Positions 54,490 through 63,895 of a DNA stretch of 64,000 nucleotides are shown piece after piece. The stretch is taken from contig NZ_JAHCDA010000002.1 in NCBI RefSeq assembly GCF_018413645.1, positions 434,001-498,000 on the forward strand, given 5' to 3'. Position numbers and translations under genes: made by a program. This DNA comes from Roseococcus pinisoli (GTDB lineage Bacteria > Pseudomonadota > Alphaproteobacteria > Acetobacterales > Acetobacteraceae). The notes below the pieces were generated by a model. The model made no database searches. It was not told the DNA's origin and saw only the letters and a list, made by a program, of their open reading frames with translations. How positions within the stretch are numbered: the stretch's first letter is position 1; every line of letters starts with the position of its first letter.

Positions 54490-55266
54490 ATGGCGGGTCT
54501 TTCAACCGTCGGTTACGCCGCATTGGCGGCGTCCGTCTACAATGATGGACAATCCCGCGTCGGGCCTTACGCCCGGCAGATGCTCCGACGAGAAGACAAT
54601 TGCGGCTTCCACGCCGCCCTCTACATGCGGTCCATCGGCGGACAGATCGAGTACGTGCTTTCCTTCGCCGGCTCCGAGCTCTCGGAGGGTGCCGTGGACT
54701 GGAAGGCCGATGTCGCCTTCGGTGGCAGCACGGCGGGCGCGATCGGTGCCGGCATGCAGGCGGTGGGAGCGATCGTGCCGGGCCTCGGGCTTATGGGAGC
54801 AGGCCTCTCCTCCCTGGCGGCGGAGGCTAGCCAGATCCTGGCGCAGCAGAAGGGTTGGGCCATCTCCTTCACCGAACTCGCGCAGCGGTCGGTCCAGAAC
54901 TGGCCGCTGACGCTCACCGGTCATTCGCTGGGCGGTGGCCTTGCGCAGATGGCGGCGGCTTACACCGGCGTTGCGGCAGTGAGCTTCTCGGCACCGGCGG
55001 TGAGTGCGGTACCGGGCGTGTCGCCCGCCTATGCCAGGCGGAGGCCCACCATCGTGAACTTCCGTGTCCAGAACGACCCGGTGAACGTCTCGGAGAAGGC
55101 CGGCCGCCGCCTGGGCGTAGTGGTGAACCTGATGAGCCCGCGCAGCGTCGCGCAGGCACACCAGATGGGGAACACCGTCGTTGAGCTGATGCCCCAGGGG
55201 CAATTCTCGGTGACCGGCGGGAAAGACCCTTTCTCGTTTAGCAACGACGTGTCGGTGAACAGCTGA
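54490..55266 (+). CDS. Class 3 lipase-like alpha/beta hydrolase
   Basis: Serine hydrolase of 258 residues with a visible triad: Ser146 in LTLTGHSLGGGLAQMAAAY, Asp196 in VNFRVQNDPVNVSEKAG and His224 in VAQAHQMGNTVVELM. A glycine-rich hydrophobic stretch (about 78-112, AGAIGAGMQAVGAIVPGLGL) interrupts the core between the first strand and the nucleophile and could insert into membranes or form a lid. There is no signal peptide, so export would need another route. GGGAGATCAAA precedes the ATG. A 170-base AT-rich gap with no recognised promoter lies upstream. Substrate unknown; lipid ester is likely from the fold. Confidence 0.8.
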   Translation: MAGLSTVGYAALAASVYNDGQSRVGPYARQMLRREDNCGFHAALYMRSIGGQIEYVLSFAGSELSEGAVDWKADVAFGGSTAGAIGAGMQAVGAIVPGLGLMGAGLSSLAAEASQILAQQKGWAISFTELAQRSVQNWPLTLTGHSLGGGLAQMAAAYTGVAAVSFSAPAVSAVPGVSPAYARRRPTIVNFRVQNDPVNVSEKAGRRLGVVVNLMSPRSVAQAHQMGNTVVELMPQGQFSVTGGKDPFSFSNDVSVNS

Positions 55267-55275
55267 GGCAGCTGC

Positions 55276-56499
55276 TCAGGCGGTGCGCACCAGCACGTGC
55301 TTCTTCCGCCCGGCCGAGAGCTTCGCCGCGCCGTCCAGCAGATCCTCCGCCGTCACCGCGCGCTGCGCATCGCTCACGACGTTGTCGTTCACGCGGATGC
55401 CGTTCTGCGCCACCAGGCGCCGCGCCTCGCCCTTGCTGGCGGCAAGGCCGGCGCTGACCAGCAGGTCGGCCAGCGGGGCGGGCAGGGCGGCGGTGATGGA
55501 GGGGAGCGTCTCGGCGGCCGCGCCGTGCTCGAAGGCGAGGCGGGCGGTCTCGGCGGCCTCGTCGGCCGCGGCGCGGCCGTGCAGCAGGGCGGTGGCTTCC
55601 GTGGCCAGGATCTTCTTCGCCTCGTTGATCTCCGAGCCCTGCAGCGCGCCGAGGCGCCGGACCTCGTCCATCGGCAGGTCGGTGAAAAGGGCCAGGAACT
55701 TCCCGACATCGGCATCCTCGGCATTCCGCCAGAACTGCCAGTAGTCGTAGGGCGTCAGCCGGTCGGGGTTCAGCCAGACGGCGCCGGCCGCGGTCTTGCC
55801 CATCTTCGCGCCCGAGGCGGTGGTGATGAGCGGCGCGGTGATGCCGAAGGCCTCCTTCTGGTCCATGCGGCGGACGAGGTCCGCGCCCATGACGATGTTG
55901 CCCCACTGGTCGCTGCCGCCCATCTGCAGCACGACGTTGTGGCGCCGGCGCAGCTCCACGAAGTCGTAGCTCTGCAGCAGCATGTAGTTGAACTCGATGA
56001 AGGTGAGCGGCTGGTCGCGCTCCAGGCGGAGGCGGACGCTGTCCATGCTCAGCATGCGGTTCACGCTGAAGTGGCGGCCGACCTCACGCAGGAACGGGAT
56101 GTAGCCGAGCGGCGCCAGCCATTCGTCGTTGTCGAGCATGATGGCGGTGCCCGGCGCATCGCCGAAGTCCAGGAAGTTCGTGAAGGCGCGGCGGATGCTG
56201 GCCTTGTTCTCCTCGATGCGCTCCTCCGTGAGGATCATGCGCGTCTCGTCGCGGCCCGAGGGATCGCCGATCTTGGTCGTTCCGCCGCCCATCAGCACGA
56301 CGGGCCTGTTGCCGGTCTTCGCCAGCCAGCGCAGCAGCATGATCTGCACGAGATGGCCGACATGCAGGCTGTCGGCCGTCGCGTCGAAGCCGATGTAACC
56401 CGCCACGGGCCCGGCCTGGAACGCCGCCTTCAGCGCGGCTTCGTCGGTGATCTGGTGGACGAAGCCGCGTTCGCGGATGACGTCGAGGAAATCGGACAT
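55276..56499 (-). CDS. tyrS: Tyrosine--tRNA ligase
   Basis: Class I synthetase of 407 residues that charges tRNA-Tyr. The HIGH motif appears as [20 protein letters not shown], the KMSKS loop as [20 protein letters not shown], and a C-terminal S4 RNA-binding domain (about 340-407) contains [20 protein letters not shown]. The ATG of [13 protein letters not shown] was chosen; the longer open frame is antisense coding of anmK. Divergent from anmK. Confidence 0.96.
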   Translation of the reverse strand: MSDFLDVIRERGFVHQITDEAALKAAFQAGPVAGYIGFDATADSLHVGHLVQIMLLRWLAKTGNRPVVLMGGGTTKIGDPSGRDETRMILTEERIEENKASIRRAFTNFLDFGDAPGTAIMLDNDEWLAPLGYIPFLREVGRHFSVNRMLSMDSVRLRLERDQPLTFIEFNYMLLQSYDFVELRRRHNVVLQMGGSDQWGNIVMGADLVRRMDQKEAFGITAPLITTASGAKMGKTAAGAVWLNPDRLTPYDYWQFWRNAEDADVGKFLALFTDLPMDEVRRLGALQGSEINEAKKILATEATALLHGRAAADEAAETARLAFEHGAAAETLPSITAALPAPLADLLVSAGLAASKGEARRLVAQNGIRVNDNVVSDAQRAVTAEDLLDGAAKLSAGRKKHVLVRTA

Positions 56500-56550
56500 A
56501 GGAAGATGACCCAGATGGCGTTTGGCCGTGCGGCGTAGCACAATCGGTCG

Positions 56551-57678
56551 ATGTTGAGAATCGTGGGGCTGATGAGCGGCACGTCGCTGGACGGCGTCGA
56601 TGCGGCCTGGGTCGAGACCGATGGAGAGCGCGTGGGCCAGATGGGCCCGACGCTCACGCTGCCTTACGAGCCGGCGCTCCGCCGCGACCTCCGGCGCCTG
56701 CTCGAGCTCGCGCCCACCATCGCGGCCGAGGATCCCTTCCTGATCAGCTGCACCGCCCGGCTGACGGACCGCCACGCGGAGGCCGTCAACCGCATCGCCG
56801 CCGAGGCGGCGCGCGCCGGGCTGCCGGAGGCCGAGCTCGTGGGCTTCCATGGCCAGACGATTCTGCACCGCCCCATCCGGCCGGGGGATGGGGTCAATGC
56901 GCGTGGCTATACGTGGCAGATCGGCGATGCGCGGGCCCTGGCGCAGAGCACCGGCCTCTCCGTCGCCTATGACTTCCGCACGACGGATGTGGAGGCGGGC
57001 GGCCAGGGCGCGCCGCTGGTGCCCATCGCCCATGCGGCTTTCGCGGCAGGACTGCCCAAGCCCCTCGCAGTGCTGAACCTCGGCGGCGTCGGCAACGTCA
57101 CCTGGCTGGGCCCGGATGGCGATCTGCTCGCCTTCGACACCGGCCCGGCCAACGGTCCGCTGGACGACTGGGCCAAGCGGTCGCTCGGCCGGGATTACGA
57201 CAAGGACGGCAACCTCGCCTTGGCGGGGCAGGCCGATGGCGCGGTGCTCGGCCGGCTGATGGCCCATCCCTATCTGGCGCAGAAGCCCCCCAAGTCGCTG
57301 GACCGGCTGGATTTCGACCGCGCGCTGCGGGAGGCCGGCGCCCATAACCTCTCGCCGCAGGATGGCGCGGCGACGCTGGTGACCTTCGCCGCCGTCTGCG
57401 TGGCGGCCGCGGCCCGGCACTTCCCCGAGCCGCCGCTGCAATGGCTGGTGGCAGGCGGTGGCCGTCGGAATCCCGCGATGATGCGGGCGCTTGCCGCGAC
57501 GCTCAGCGAGCCGGTGCGCCCCGTGGAGGTCGCCGGCTGGAACGGCGATGCGCTGGAGGCGCAGTCCTTCGCGATCCTCGCCGCGCGTACGGCGCGCGGC
57601 CTGCCCATCAGTTTCCCCGGCACGACGGGAGTTTCCCGGCCCATGCGGGGCGGGCTGGTTCTCGGCGGGCTTCTTTAG
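56551..57678 (+). CDS. anmK: Anhydro-N-acetylmuramic acid kinase
   Basis: Converts 1,6-anhydro-MurNAc from turned-over peptidoglycan into MurNAc-6-phosphate. Length is 375 residues. It has the ATP loop [16 protein letters not shown] at the N-terminus, [40 protein letters not shown] with the catalytic-region aspartate in [14 protein letters not shown], and [15 protein letters not shown] near the C-terminus. Divergent from tyrS, a gene order common in alphaproteobacteria. Confidence 0.96.
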   Translation: MLRIVGLMSGTSLDGVDAAWVETDGERVGQMGPTLTLPYEPALRRDLRRLLELAPTIAAEDPFLISCTARLTDRHAEAVNRIAAEAARAGLPEAELVGFHGQTILHRPIRPGDGVNARGYTWQIGDARALAQSTGLSVAYDFRTTDVEAGGQGAPLVPIAHAAFAAGLPKPLAVLNLGGVGNVTWLGPDGDLLAFDTGPANGPLDDWAKRSLGRDYDKDGNLALAGQADGAVLGRLMAHPYLAQKPPKSLDRLDFDRALREAGAHNLSPQDGAATLVTFAAVCVAAAARHFPEPPLQWLVAGGGRRNPAMMRALAATLSEPVRPVEVAGWNGDALEAQSFAILAARTARGLPISFPGTTGVSRPMRGGLVLGGLL

Positions 57679-57722
57679 CGGATTTCCCGATCAGGCGAGC
57701 CGCAGGATTGGGATAAGGACGC

Positions 57723-58292
57723 TCAGAACTCCGGGACGAGCTCCAGCGTCTCGATCGTCCAGCTGCCGGCGCCATCGGGCTTCACCATCAGCGGCAGCGC
57801 GTTGGGCGTGCGCACATTGGCCGGCAGGCCGGCCTCGTAGCGGAAGGCGCGCCAGAGCGCGCCATGCGCGACCACCAGCACCGGGCCGGGCAGCGCCGTC
57901 GCGCGGTTGATCGCGCGGACGGCCCGCGCCCGGAGCTCCGCGAAGGTCTCGGCACCCTCGGGGGTGTACTTGTCGGCGATCCAGTCGTCGTACCAGTCGC
58001 CCATGGGCAGGCCTTCCTGGACGCCGAAGCTCACCTCGCGCAGTTCCTCGTCCACCAGCACGGGCAGGCCGAGCTGCTCGGCCGCCATATTGGCGGTGTC
58101 CTTGGCGCGGCTGAGCGGCGAGGAGACGATCGTCTTGATCGGCACGGCCCGCAGCGTCCTGGCCGCGCGCTTGGCCTGCATCACGCCGACGTGGTTCAGC
58201 GGGATGTCGACATTGCCCTGGCTCAGCCCCTCGGCGTTCCAGTCGGTCTCGCCGTGGCGGAGGTACCAGAAGGGGATGGGGTTGAGGCTCAT
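57723..58292 (-). CDS. Histidine phosphatase family protein (phosphoglycerate mutase-like)
   Basis: Phosphohydrolase of 189 residues with the RHG motif YLRHGETDWNAEGLSQGNVD supplying the phospho-histidine, the arginine in SSPLSRAKDTANMA, the acid in EELREVSFGVQEG and the second His in VVAHGALWRAFRYE. The substrate may be a small phosphoester. It overlaps the upstream glutathione transferase gene by four bases and is the last gene of a four-gene series. Confidence 0.9.
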   Translation of the reverse strand: MSLNPIPFWYLRHGETDWNAEGLSQGNVDIPLNHVGVMQAKRAARTLRAVPIKTIVSSPLSRAKDTANMAAEQLGLPVLVDEELREVSFGVQEGLPMGDWYDDWIADKYTPEGAETFAELRARAVRAINRATALPGPVLVVAHGALWRAFRYEAGLPANVRTPNALPLMVKPDGAGSWTIETLELVPEF

Positions 58293-58903
58293 GCGGAGAA
58301 CCCTTCGGCTGCGAGTGCGTCGGCAAGGACGGGGAGGGAGAAGATACGCCGGCGGTGGTCCATCAGCGCATCCGGCGGGATGACGCCAAGGAAACCGGCG
58401 AAGACGGTGATCATGGCAATGTAGAGATCCGCCGCGCTGACCGCATCGCCCACGATCCAGTCGTTGCCCTCGAGCCTGCTGTCGATGAAGGCCAAGGCCT
58501 CCTCGACCCGGCCGACGGCCTGGGTGCGGATCTCGTTCTCGGCGGGGGCAGGACCGAAGCGGTCTGGCGCGAAGCCCGGGCCGAAATTTCGCGCCAGCTG
58601 CCAGGAGCCCCAGCTGATCCACTCCATCACCCGCCAGCGCGCCATTTGCTCGCCGGGGATGAGGCCGCTCTCGGGCGCCATCTCGCCGAGCGCCAGCAGG
58701 ACGGCCGGCGTCTCGGTGATGACCTGGCCGTCGTCGAGCAGGAGGGCAGGGACCTGCCCCTTGGGATTGAGCGCGAGGTATTCCGGCGTGCGGCCCTCGC
58801 CCTGGCGCAGGCTGATCTCCTGCACGTCCCCCGGCAGCCCCGACAGCGCGAAGGCGAGCCTCGCGGCCAGGCTGGAGCTGCGCGTGGAGACGTAGAGGAT
58901 CAA
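58289..58903 (-). CDS. Glutathione S-transferase family protein (third of three)
   Basis: GST of 204 residues with a thioredoxin-like N domain (NPKGQVPALLLDDGQVITET, the cis-Pro and glutathione contact) and an all-helical C domain with EGNDWIVGDAVSAADLYIAM. The N-terminus MILYVSTRSSSLAARLAF lacks the Cys10 that the two neighbouring GSTs keep; serines occupy the position. It overlaps both neighbours by four bases. Confidence 0.9.
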   Translation of the reverse strand: MILYVSTRSSSLAARLAFALSGLPGDVQEISLRQGEGRTPEYLALNPKGQVPALLLDDGQVITETPAVLLALGEMAPESGLIPGEQMARWRVMEWISWGSWQLARNFGPGFAPDRFGPAPAENEIRTQAVGRVEEALAFIDSRLEGNDWIVGDAVSAADLYIAMITVFAGFLGVIPPDALMDHRRRIFSLPVLADALAAEGFSA

Positions 58904-59523
58904 GCCGCCACCAGCCCTTCGGCGGCCATCACCTTCTTCACGGCTGGCCGCGCCAGCATGCGGGCATAGAAGGCGGCGACGTTGGGCGGCAGGTCGAGCT
59001 TCAGGCGCTCCTTGGCCCAGAAGGTGACGTAGAAGGGCGCGGCGTCGCCGAAAGAGAAGTCGCCGGCCACGTAGTCCTTGCCCTCGAGCGCCTTGTCGAG
59101 CCAGGCGAGGCCCTTGGTGAACAGCTCCTTGCCCCGGTCCTTCACCGCCTCGTGGTCGCCCTCGCTGGGCGCGAAGTTGACCGGGCGGAACATGCGCGAG
59201 AAGCCCTGCATGTGGATGGTGGCGACGGCATAGTCGGTCGCCTCCAGCGCGCGGGCCTGGCCGTCCACCGTGGCGGGCATGAGCTTGGCCTGCGGATAGC
59301 TGGCCGCGATCCAGAAGGCGATGGCCGGGAATTCCGTGATGACGGCGCCGTCGTCCTTCTGCAGGGTCGGCACCTTCGACTTGGAGTTGATGGCGACGAA
59401 TTCCGGCTTGAACTGCGCGCCTTCGCGGATGTTCAGCAGCTCCGGCGTATAGGCCGCGCCGCTCTCCTCCAGCAGGACATGGATGCCCAGGGAGCAGGCG
59501 CCGGGGGTGTAGAAGAGCTTCAT
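58900..59523 (-). CDS. Glutathione S-transferase, beta-class-like (second of three)
   Basis: GST of 207 residues. MKLFYTPGACSLGIHVLLEE places Cys10 as in beta-class enzymes, and SKSKVPTLQKDDGAVITEFP holds the cis-Pro and glutathione contact. The helical domain contains EGKDYVAGDFSFGDAAPFYV. The ATG of MKLFYTPG was chosen. It lies 23 bases after the first GST and overlaps the third. Confidence 0.92.
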   Translation of the reverse strand: MKLFYTPGACSLGIHVLLEESGAAYTPELLNIREGAQFKPEFVAINSKSKVPTLQKDDGAVITEFPAIAFWIAASYPQAKLMPATVDGQARALEATDYAVATIHMQGFSRMFRPVNFAPSEGDHEAVKDRGKELFTKGLAWLDKALEGKDYVAGDFSFGDAAPFYVTFWAKERLKLDLPPNVAAFYARMLARPAVKKVMAAEGLVAA

Positions 59524-59546
59524 GGGACGTTCCTTCTGGCGAGGTT

Positions 59547-60164
59547 TCAGGCGGTTTCGCGCGCCACGGCGCGCTGGACGGCGGGGCGGGCCTTCATGGC
59601 CTCGTAGTGCTTCGCGATCTTCGGCGGCAGGGCGATTCCCAAGGGACCGACGCACCACCGGGCGAGGAAGAAGAGCGCGGCATCGGCCACCGAATAGCCG
59701 GAGGCCAGCAGCCAGGGATCGCCGGCGATCCTGCCCTCGATCAGCGCGAGGTATTTCTCGGACATGGCCTTGCCCTGGGCGACGACGCGCGGATGGTCCG
59801 CCTCGTCCTTCCCGAAATTCCCGGGGCGGAACTGCCGGGTGAAGCCCTGCGGATGCACGGTGCCGCAGAGGTAGTCCAGCCATTCCAGCGTGCGGGCCTC
59901 GCCCTCGAGATCGGTGGGGATCAGCTTTGCTTCGGGATGGGACTTCGCGAGCCACCACGCGATGACCGGAAACTCGGTCAGCACGGTGCCGTCGTCGCGC
60001 AGCAGCGCCGGCACCTTGGCCTTGGGGTTGATCGCGAGGTAGTCCGGCTTGTGGACCGAGCCGTCGCGGGTCGAGACGGCTTGCGTCTCGAAGGGGATGC
60101 CCAGCTCCTCCAGGATCAGGTGGATGCCGATGGAACAAGCACCGGGTCCATAGAAGAGCTTCAT
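59547..60164 (-). CDS. Glutathione S-transferase, beta-class-like (first of three)
   Basis: GST of 205 residues, similar to its downstream neighbour (MKLFYGPGACSIGIHLILEE with Cys10, NPKAKVPALLRDDGTVLTEF), which suggests tandem duplication followed by divergence. The helical domain has GDPWLLASGYSVADAALFFL. It is the first gene of the GST-GST-GST-phosphatase series. Substrates are unknown; detoxification of electrophiles is the family role. Confidence 0.92.
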   Translation of the reverse strand: MKLFYGPGACSIGIHLILEELGIPFETQAVSTRDGSVHKPDYLAINPKAKVPALLRDDGTVLTEFPVIAWWLAKSHPEAKLIPTDLEGEARTLEWLDYLCGTVHPQGFTRQFRPGNFGKDEADHPRVVAQGKAMSEKYLALIEGRIAGDPWLLASGYSVADAALFFLARWCVGPLGIALPPKIAKHYEAMKARPAVQRAVARETA

Positions 60165-60233
60165 CCGCGTTTCCTCATCTTCTCCAGGGGATGATTCACG
60201 TCTCCGGCGATTCCGCCGGCGACGATCATGCCC

Positions 60234-61166
<933 letters not shown>

Positions 61167-61243
61167 CGGCCCGGATATCCCTGGTTCGGCTGGCGGGGCG
61201 TCGATACCCCCCCCGGGCTCAAGTGTAAACTTGCCCCATCAAG

Positions 61244-61262
61244 GAAAACCGGCTTCAGCCGG
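61244..61262 (-). terminator. Intrinsic terminator overlapping the lipoprotein gene stop
   Basis: On the minus strand CCGGC-TGAA-GCCGG is followed at once by TTTTCC. The 5-bp GC stem and T-run fit a Rho-independent terminator, and the loop contains the TGA stop of the upstream lipoprotein gene, so the hairpin can form only after translation ends. Confidence 0.7.
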
Positions 61263-62124
61263 GCGTCGACGCGTTGCGGATGATCGTCTGCACCCCGCCG
61301 GCCGCCTGTTCGGCGGCCACATAGGCGACGTCGCCCCAGAAGGGTGAGAGCGATCCGGCCGGGATTTCGTTGAGCTGGACGACGCGGCCCAGCTCATGCC
61401 CGTCCCGCCGCGAGACGATCCACTGGATCTCGACCCGCTGCGTCGTCGGATTGACCGGGACGACGCTGACCGCGGCCGTGACGGCGAAGGCGGCGCCCTC
61501 GGCCGTGTCCTGGATGACGTAGCCCTGGTTGCCCAGGAAGTTCCGCAGCCGCGCGATGAGGGCAGTGTTGCCGTCGCCGGGGGCGCCGGTGGCGGGCAGC
61601 ACCCGCAGCCGCGTGGGGCCGGCGCTGATCGCGTCCGTGCTCGCCGAGGCCCGTGCAGCCTGGACGGAGAGCAGCATCTGGGTGACCCGCGGCGCCGCCT
61701 GGGCGGCCACGGCCTGGATCGTCTCGGGTGTGGCCTCCGACCAGCCGCGGGCGGGCACCGGCGTCGTCTCGACGGCGCCCTGTTCGCGGCCATCGGCATT
61801 GCGGATCACGAAGCGCGGCTGGACGACGGCGCCGTTCACGGCCGCCGTGATGTCGAGCTTCCAGTCCAGCGGCAGCGGCGCGAGAGTCGCGATGGCGGGC
61901 ACGTCGGCGGCCTGCAGGTTTTCGGCGACGGCGTCTGCGAGCTGGCGGGCGGCAGTGTCGTCGAGCAGCGCCTCGGCCGGCGGCGCCACGGCGAGGCGGA
62001 CCGCAAGTGGAATGGCCAGCTGGCGCGAGGCCCCGCCCGGGTTGCCCCAATGCGGGGTGATGCTGTTGCCGCAAGCGCTGAGCAGAAGCATCAGCGCGAG
62101 GAGGAGGGGGCTACGCCAGGACAC
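61255..62124 (-). CDS. Predicted lipoprotein of unknown function
   Basis: Envelope protein of 289 residues. The N-terminus LLLALMLLLSACGNS is a lipoprotein signal with lipobox LSAC, so the mature protein is attached at the Cys near residue 18. The rest shows two alpha/beta-type regions (LDWKLDITAAVNGAVVQPRF and AAFAVTAAVSVVPVNPTTQR, then VEIQWIVSRRDGHELGRVVQ), suggestive of a repeated domain. No enzymatic motif is seen. It lies downstream of pgeF on the same strand. Confidence 0.75.
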   Translation of the reverse strand: MSWRSPLLLALMLLLSACGNSITPHWGNPGGASRQLAIPLAVRLAVAPPAEALLDDTAARQLADAVAENLQAADVPAIATLAPLPLDWKLDITAAVNGAVVQPRFVIRNADGREQGAVETTPVPARGWSEATPETIQAVAAQAAPRVTQMLLSVQAARASASTDAISAGPTRLRVLPATGAPGDGNTALIARLRNFLGNQGYVIQDTAEGAAFAVTAAVSVVPVNPTTQRVEIQWIVSRRDGHELGRVVQLNEIPAGSLSPFWGDVAYVAAEQAAGGVQTIIRNASTPG

Positions 62125-62179
62125 AGGAAACCATCGCCCCCAGGATCAGCATCAGCAGGAAAATGAAGAGGTAGGGCAT
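62111..62179 (-). CDS. Possible 22-residue hydrophobic small protein
   Basis: A frame starting 8 bases after the pgeF stop encodes MPYLFIFLLMLILGAMVSCV and two further residues, a single membrane-spanning peptide, and overlaps the start of the lipoprotein gene. It fills the only gap in this coupled series. It could be a genuine membrane peptide or chance; no clear ribosome site is visible. Confidence 0.3.
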   Translation of the reverse strand: MPYLFIFLLMLILGAMVSCVLA

Positions 62180-62186
62180 CGGGCGC

Positions 62187-62921
62187 TCATAGCACGATCG
62201 CGGAAATCTGATGCCCCAGCGGTCCGCCGCCCGCGAGGGTCCGCCGGCGGTGGCTGAAGAACCGGGCATCGTCGGCCAGCGTGTCGAGGCCGATGGACGT
62301 GGCCTTCACCCCCGCCGCCGTCAGGCGGGCGACGCCGTAGCCGGCGAGGTCGAAATGGAAATGCTCGGCGTCACGGCCCGGAGAAAAGAAGCGCGGGTCG
62401 GCCACAGCGTCGCGCAGATCGGCGCGCACCTCGTAGCTGGCCTGGCTGATGCAGGGGCCGATGACGGCCTGGATCCGGTCCCGTGCTGCGCCCAGCGCCA
62501 GCATGGCCTCGACCGTCGCCTCGAGCACGCCCGAGACCGCGCCCCGCCAACCGGCATGGGCGCCGCCAATCACGCCGGCCTCAGGGTCATGGAAGAGGGC
62601 GGGCGCGCAATCGGCGGTGATGATGCCCAGGACCACGCCGGGCGCGCGCGTCACCATGCCGTCGGCCTCAGGCAGTTCGCCCCAGGGCTCATCCGCGACG
62701 ACGACACAGGGACCATGCACCTGGCGGAGCGAGCGGAGCGCGCCGGGCTCCCCGCCCAGGGCGCGGGCCACGCGGGCGCGGTTCTCCGTCACATTCGCCG
62801 GGGGGTCGTCGCCCCGCAGGCCGCAATTGAGCTCGGCATACGCGCCCGTCGAGACGCCGCCGCGCCGGGTGAAGAAGCCATGCCGCGCGGCGAGCGCCGG
62901 GTGGGTGAGGAACTCCGCCAT
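62187..62921 (-). CDS. pgeF: Peptidoglycan editing factor / polyphenol oxidase family (YfiH)
   Basis: Laccase-domain protein of 244 residues; the family removes mis-incorporated L-Ser from peptidoglycan precursors or acts as a purine nucleoside phosphorylase. Metal ligands are visible in IITADCAPALFHDPEAGVIG (Cys), GGAHAGWRGAVSGVLEATVE (His) and QAVIGPCISQASYEVRADL. The usual alphaproteobacterial order lgt-midA-pgeF is kept. Its ATG overlaps the last base of the midA stop. Confidence 0.93.
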   Translation of the reverse strand: MAEFLTHPALAARHGFFTRRGGVSTGAYAELNCGLRGDDPPANVTENRARVARALGGEPGALRSLRQVHGPCVVVADEPWGELPEADGMVTRAPGVVLGIITADCAPALFHDPEAGVIGGAHAGWRGAVSGVLEATVEAMLALGAARDRIQAVIGPCISQASYEVRADLRDAVADPRFFSPGRDAEHFHFDLAGYGVARLTAAGVKATSIGLDTLADDARFFSHRRRTLAGGGPLGHQISAIVL

Positions 62922-63895
62922 CAGATCTCGAATCCGGCCGGTGTGGGGAGGGCAGGGTGGGCGAGGACCAGCGCTTTGAACAGCCGCCCCATGCCTTCCG
63001 GCGCGACGAGTCGCTGAGCCGAGGCCAGGATCGTGCCGGCGGAGGCGGGGCGGCTGCGGGCGAGCATGGCACTGCGCGCCATCAGGCCGAGGCGCTGGAG
63101 AAACAGGCCCATGGGCAGCGGGCCATGGGCGGCGGCGCCGGCCTTGCGGCCCGCCTCGGCCAGGGCCGCGAAATCCACATGGGCGGTGATATCGGCCTCG
63201 CCGGGGTCAGCAAGGGGATCGGCGGCCGCGTTGCCGCGCAGCGCCTGGAGCGAGTCGCCGAAGCCGCTGGCCTCCGGGCCGTAGTCGAGCATGAGGAGCG
63301 CCCCGCCCTGGGCGGCCAGCCGGGCGGCCAGTCCCCCGGCGATGGACCGCGCTGGCTCGCAAATCTCGCGGATCGCGCCTTCCGGCGCTTCCTCGGCATG
63401 GTCGCTGTCGCGCTCGACGAAGGCGCCATCCTGCACGAAGCGCTCCCGCCACCCTTCGGCCCGCCTCACGAACTGGCGGATCGGCAGCGCGTCGAAGAAC
63501 TCGTTGGCGAAGATGAGCGCGGGGCCGGGCGGCAGCGAACCGGCCTCATCGTGCCAGGCCGCGACGTGGGTCCCCAGCCGCCGCGCCTGCTCGGCCCTCA
63601 GGCCGGGGGAGGTCTCGACCAGGTGGACCTCCGCCGCGCTGGCGAAGGCCGGAACCATCTCCCCCACGGCGCGCAGGGCGTCGGCCATCAGCGTGCCGCG
63701 CCCCGGGCCGAGCTCGGCCAGCACCACGCGCTCCGGCGCGCCCATGGCCTGCCAGGTCACGGCGGCCCAAAGGCCCAGGCATTCGCCGAAGGCCTGGCTC
63801 ATCTCCGGAGCCGTGGTGAAGTCGCGGCCGATGCCCTCGCCGCGGGCGTAATAGGCGCCGGCGGCCCGCGCCATGAAGGCGTCGAGGCGTTCCAT
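62921..63895 (-). CDS. SAM-dependent methyltransferase, MidA/NDUFAF7 family
   Basis: Class I protein-arginine-type methyltransferase of 324 residues. FTTAPEMSQAFGECLGLWAA and the SAM-binding strand VLAELGPGRGTLMADALRAV are characteristic, with FANEFFDALPIRQFVRRAEG as the NEFFDALP signature. The eukaryotic relative methylates a complex I subunit, and the bacterial role is probably similar. It starts with a one-base overlap of the lgt stop. Confidence 0.92.
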   Translation of the reverse strand: MERLDAFMARAAGAYYARGEGIGRDFTTAPEMSQAFGECLGLWAAVTWQAMGAPERVVLAELGPGRGTLMADALRAVGEMVPAFASAAEVHLVETSPGLRAEQARRLGTHVAAWHDEAGSLPPGPALIFANEFFDALPIRQFVRRAEGWRERFVQDGAFVERDSDHAEEAPEGAIREICEPARSIAGGLAARLAAQGGALLMLDYGPEASGFGDSLQALRGNAAADPLADPGEADITAHVDFAALAEAGRKAGAAAHGPLPMGLFLQRLGLMARSAMLARSRPASAGTILASAQRLVAPEGMGRLFKALVLAHPALPTPAGFEI

